From positions 62,001 to 126,000 of the forward strand of contig NZ_JAHKRM010000001.1 in the NCBI RefSeq assembly GCF_019396345.1: 64,000 bases of DNA. Direction: 5' to 3'. Positions 61,487 to 64,000 of this stretch are shown piece after piece; within the stretch, counting starts at the first letter, position 1, and each line of letters opens with the position of its first letter. The translations under genes and the position numbers were made by a program. Below the pieces are notes generated by a model, which saw only the letters and a program-made list of their open reading frames with translations, was not told where the DNA came from and ran no database searches. Origin of the DNA: Nonomuraea guangzhouensis (lineage in GTDB: Bacteria > Actinomycetota > Actinomycetes > Streptosporangiales > Streptosporangiaceae).

Positions 61487-64000
61487 CCTGGGTCCTCCTC
61501 TAACTCTGAGCGGCCCTTGCGCACGCCCTGCTGGTAGTTGGCGAGCCTGCGGCGCAACCGGTCGGGCGAGACAGGAGGCGCGGGGGCGGGGGTCGGCGAC
61601 GGCTGGGCGCCGGCGGAGCCCGGCACCAGGTTGGCCTTGGGCGTCCGCCTGGGCAGTCCGGATGAGGTGGTCCCGCTCCGCGCGGGCTCACTGATCGCGC
61701 CCGCCGCCTGCCATCCGCCGTCGGCCGGCGAGGACCAGGCGGGGTCGCGATGATCCGGTTCCGGCTTGGTGAACCAGCTCGACCCGGCGGAGCCGAAGTC
61801 CGGCGGGAACTCGTTGTCCGCCTGCGGTGACGGGGTGACCAGGTCGGGCATCGGCACCTCCGCCGAGGGCGTGTGACGCGAGCTGAACCACGACGAGGAT
61901 GAGGGCGATGGCGCCATGTCGAGGGCCTCGAAAGACTGATGGGACGAGCGCTCGAACGGCCGGTCGAACGGCTGGTCGAGCGAAGGGTCGAACGACGGGT
62001 GGCCGAGGCCGGGCATCGCCGGGGTGGCCTGCATCGGCACGAACGGCGGCGGCTCCGGGACCGGCGTCGCCCCGGGGACCGTGGTGAGCAGCGTTTCGGG
62101 GATCAGCACCATGGCGGTCAGCCCGCCGATGTCCTGGCGGCGCAGTTGCACCCTGATGCTGTGCCGCAGCGCGAGCCGGCCGACCACGAACAGGCCCATC
62201 CGCCGGGAGACCGAGACGTCGACCACCGGCGGGTTGGCCAGCCGCCAGTTGGCCTCGGTCAGCTCCTCCGGACTCATGCCGATGCCGTGGTCGGTGACCG
62301 AGACCATCAGCCCGCCACCGTCGATGCGGCTGCTGGAGATGATCACCTTGGTGTCGCGCGAGGAGAACGAGACCGCGTTCTCGACCAGCTCGGCGAGCAG
62401 GTGGACGACGTCGCTGACCGCCTGGCCGGCGATGGCGGCCGCCGACTGCGCCTGGACGCTGACCCGGTCGTAGCTCTCGACCTCGCCGAGCGAGGCGCGT
62501 ACGACGTCCATCAGCTCGACCGCCTCGCTCCACCTGCGTGCCGCCTCCTGGCCGGCCAGGACCAGCAGGTTCTCGCTGTTGCGGCGCATGCGGGTGGCCA
62601 GGTGGTCGAGCTTGAACAGGTCTCCGAGCCGGTTGTCGTCGCGCTCGCCGCGCTCCAGCCGTTCGATCAGCGTGAGCTGCCGCTCGACGAGGGTCTGGCT
62701 GCGCCGCGACAGGTTGACGAACATCGCGTTGACGTTCGAGCGCAGCCGCGCCTCGTCGCCGGCCAGCCGTACGGCCTCACGGTGCACCTCGTCGAAGGCG
62801 CGCGCGACCTCGCCCACCTCGTCCTTGGAGAAGATGCCGATGGGCGGCACCTTGACGTCGAGCGCGCCGTCGCGCGACTCGCGCAGGTGCTGGACGAACT
62901 CCGGCAGCCGCCGGCCGGCGATCTCCAGCGCCTCGCCGCGCAGCCGGCGCAGCGGCCGGACCAGCGATCGCGCCACTCCCGTGGTGATCAGCAGGACGGC
63001 GACGAGCAGCGCGAGCACCGCGCACGCGATGACCAGGGCGCGCTGCCGCTCGTCCGCGCTGAGCGCCTCGCTGCGGGTCAGGATGCCGGCCGCCTGGCGC
63101 TGCTCGACCTCGCGGAAGGAGTCGACGACGACGCTGCCCGCGTCGTACCACTCCTTGGCGTCGTCTCCGTGGTTGCCCTGGTCGAGGCCCTTCAGGGGCA
63201 GCCCGGCCGTGGCCCGGATCAGCACCAGCTCGCGCAGGAACAGCATGCGGTCGGCGGATCTGCCGTTGACGGTCTCGTCGAAGAAGCGGCGTTCCTCGGC
63301 GGTGGCCTCGTCGCCGAAGCCCTTGCGCTCGTTGCGTTCGCGTGACAGCTCGCCGAGGAAGCGCTTGAGCTGCTCCTGGTCGAGGCTCCCCTCGACGAGG
63401 CCGGTGGTGACCAACGCCTGCTGGAGCGAGATGCTCTCCTTGGCGCGGGCCAGCGAGTCGAGCATGCGGGTCTGCCGGAACAGCTCGTCGTCCTGGCTGC
63501 CCTTGACCAGCTCGTTGTGCACCGACAGCAGCTCGTTGATCACCGTGGTGTAGAGCTCGACGCAGGCCCCGGGCAGCAGGTCGGCTTCGAGCGCCTGCTG
63601 GCGCAGGCCGGCCAGGTCGTTCAGGCGGCTCAGCATGTTCTCGATCTGGTCGGCGGTACGGCCGGTGACCTCCCCCACCAGTTGCTCGGCGCTCGCCCGC
63701 ACCTGCCTGGTGGACGCGTCCACCAGGTCCATCTGGTCGCGCACGGCGGCCAGCCCGGGCGCGGGCCGGCCCTTGGCGATGAACCACGCGGTCCTGCCGC
63801 GCTCGCCGGCGACCAGATGGGTGAGCGCGCCGACCTGCTGGGAGAGCTGCGCCAGCCGGTTCGTACGCGCGTAGTCAGCGGCGGCGCCCATCGAGGCGAA
63901 CACCTGGACCCCGCCGAGCAGGACGGCGGCGGCGGTCGGGACCAGGATGAGCGCGACGAGCCGCGCCCGGACGCGCCAGTTGCGCAGGCGCCAAGTTGCC
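61483..64000 (-). CDS. cvnA: Conservon 3 nitrate-sensor-like histidine kinase CvnA (N-terminus beyond the window)
   Basis: The frame is open to the window edge, where it reads WRLRNWRVRARLVALILVP, the conserved entry into the first membrane helix; only the short cytosolic N-terminus is missing. NIT-type domain, second helix (ALVIACAVLALLVAVLLITT), HAMP, LFKLDHLATRMRRNSENLL and HATPase motifs HLLAELVENAVSFSS and VTDHGIGM follow. The tail is shorter than in the other copies (about 190 residues) but ends in the same motifs. Confidence 0.92.
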   Translation of the reverse strand, partial: ATWRLRNWRVRARLVALILVPTAAAVLLGGVQVFASMGAAADYARTNRLAQLSQQVGALTHLVAGERGRTAWFIAKGRPAPGLAAVRDQMDLVDASTRQVRASAEQLVGEVTGRTADQIENMLSRLNDLAGLRQQALEADLLPGACVELYTTVINELLSVHNELVKGSQDDELFRQTRMLDSLARAKESISLQQALVTTGLVEGSLDQEQLKRFLGELSRERNERKGFGDEATAEERRFFDETVNGRSADRMLFLRELVLIRATAGLPLKGLDQGNHGDDAKEWYDAGSVVVDSFREVEQRQAAGILTRSEALSADERQRALVIACAVLALLVAVLLITTGVARSLVRPLRRLRGEALEIAGRRLPEFVQHLRESRDGALDVKVPPIGIFSKDEVGEVARAFDEVHREAVRLAGDEARLRSNVNAMFVNLSRRSQTLVERQLTLIERLERGERDDNRLGDLFKLDHLATRMRRNSENLLVLAGQEAARRWSEAVELMDVVRASLGEVESYDRVSVQAQSAAAIAGQAVSDVVHLLAELVENAVSFSSRDTKVIISSSRIDGGGLMVSVTDHGIGMSPEELTEANWRLANPPVVDVSVSRRMGLFVVGRLALRHSIRVQLRRQDIGGLTAMVLIPETLLTTVPGATPVPEPPPFVPMQATPAMPGLGHPSFDPSLDQPFDRPFERSSHQSFEALDMAPSPSSSSWFSSRHTPSAEVPMPDLVTPSPQADNEFPPDFGSAGSSWFTKPEPDHRDPAWSSPADGGWQAAGAISEPARSGTTSSGLPRRTPKANLVPGSAGAQPSPTPAPAPPVSPDRLRRRLANYQQGVRKGRSELEEDPG

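Overview
The window is very GC-rich with dense, often overlapping genes and frequent GTG/TTG starts. This fits an actinobacterium. The order ffh-rpsP-khpA-rimM-trmD-rplS-lepB-lepB-rnhB-DUF2469-yraN-yifB-dprA-xerC ... rpsB-tsf-pyrH-frr-cdsA-rlmN, all read on the minus strand, is the conserved actinobacterial translation/secretion block. Together with three cvn conservons it suggests a filamentous actinomycete, perhaps a Streptosporangiales member such as a Nonomuraea relative. The genus is an inference.

Layout. 1-2.5 kb: the start of a DivIVA-like gene, a two-gene ABC transporter and an SGNH hydrolase. 2.6-9.6 kb: rlmN, a SUFU-like protein, a minisatellite, then cdsA-frr-pyrH-tsf-rpsB. 9.8-16.9 kb: an accessory stretch with an ArsR regulator divergent from an MFS exporter over a long palindrome, a GNAT acetyltransferase, an M23 peptidase with collagen-like repeats, two transposase remnants and xerC. 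16.9-36 kb: dprA, yifB, yraN and the rest of the core block. The yraN gene is cut by a 7,666-bp mobile element that carries three overlapping tyrosine recombinases, a TnpC-like protein and two passenger genes. Joining the two flanks at a 5-bp core restores a full-length yraN reading frame.

36-64 kb: three conservons (sensor kinase cvnA, roadblock cvnB, DUF742 cvnC, GTPase cvnD), the last running off the window. Between conservons 1 and 2 is a five-gene ABC/amidohydrolase operon. Between conservons 2 and 3 is a catabolic or biosynthetic cluster: an aldehyde dehydrogenase, a UGT-type glycosyltransferase, a TetR regulator, a polyamine-type ABC transporter (potA-C-B-D order), a maltokinase/glucosamine-kinase-like enzyme and a SIS-domain protein. 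Two copies of the same near-palindromic site, TTGAANNNGAATTCAA, sit in the two divergent promoter regions of this cluster and suggest it is one regulon.

The most notable observations are the three-recombinase element in yraN with symmetric TGTCTC sites 19 nt inside each end, the shared operator of the sugar/polyamine cluster, conserved short motifs at the ends of all three CvnA tails, and a 16-nt motif shared upstream of two cvnA genes. No tRNA, rRNA or CRISPR array was recognised.
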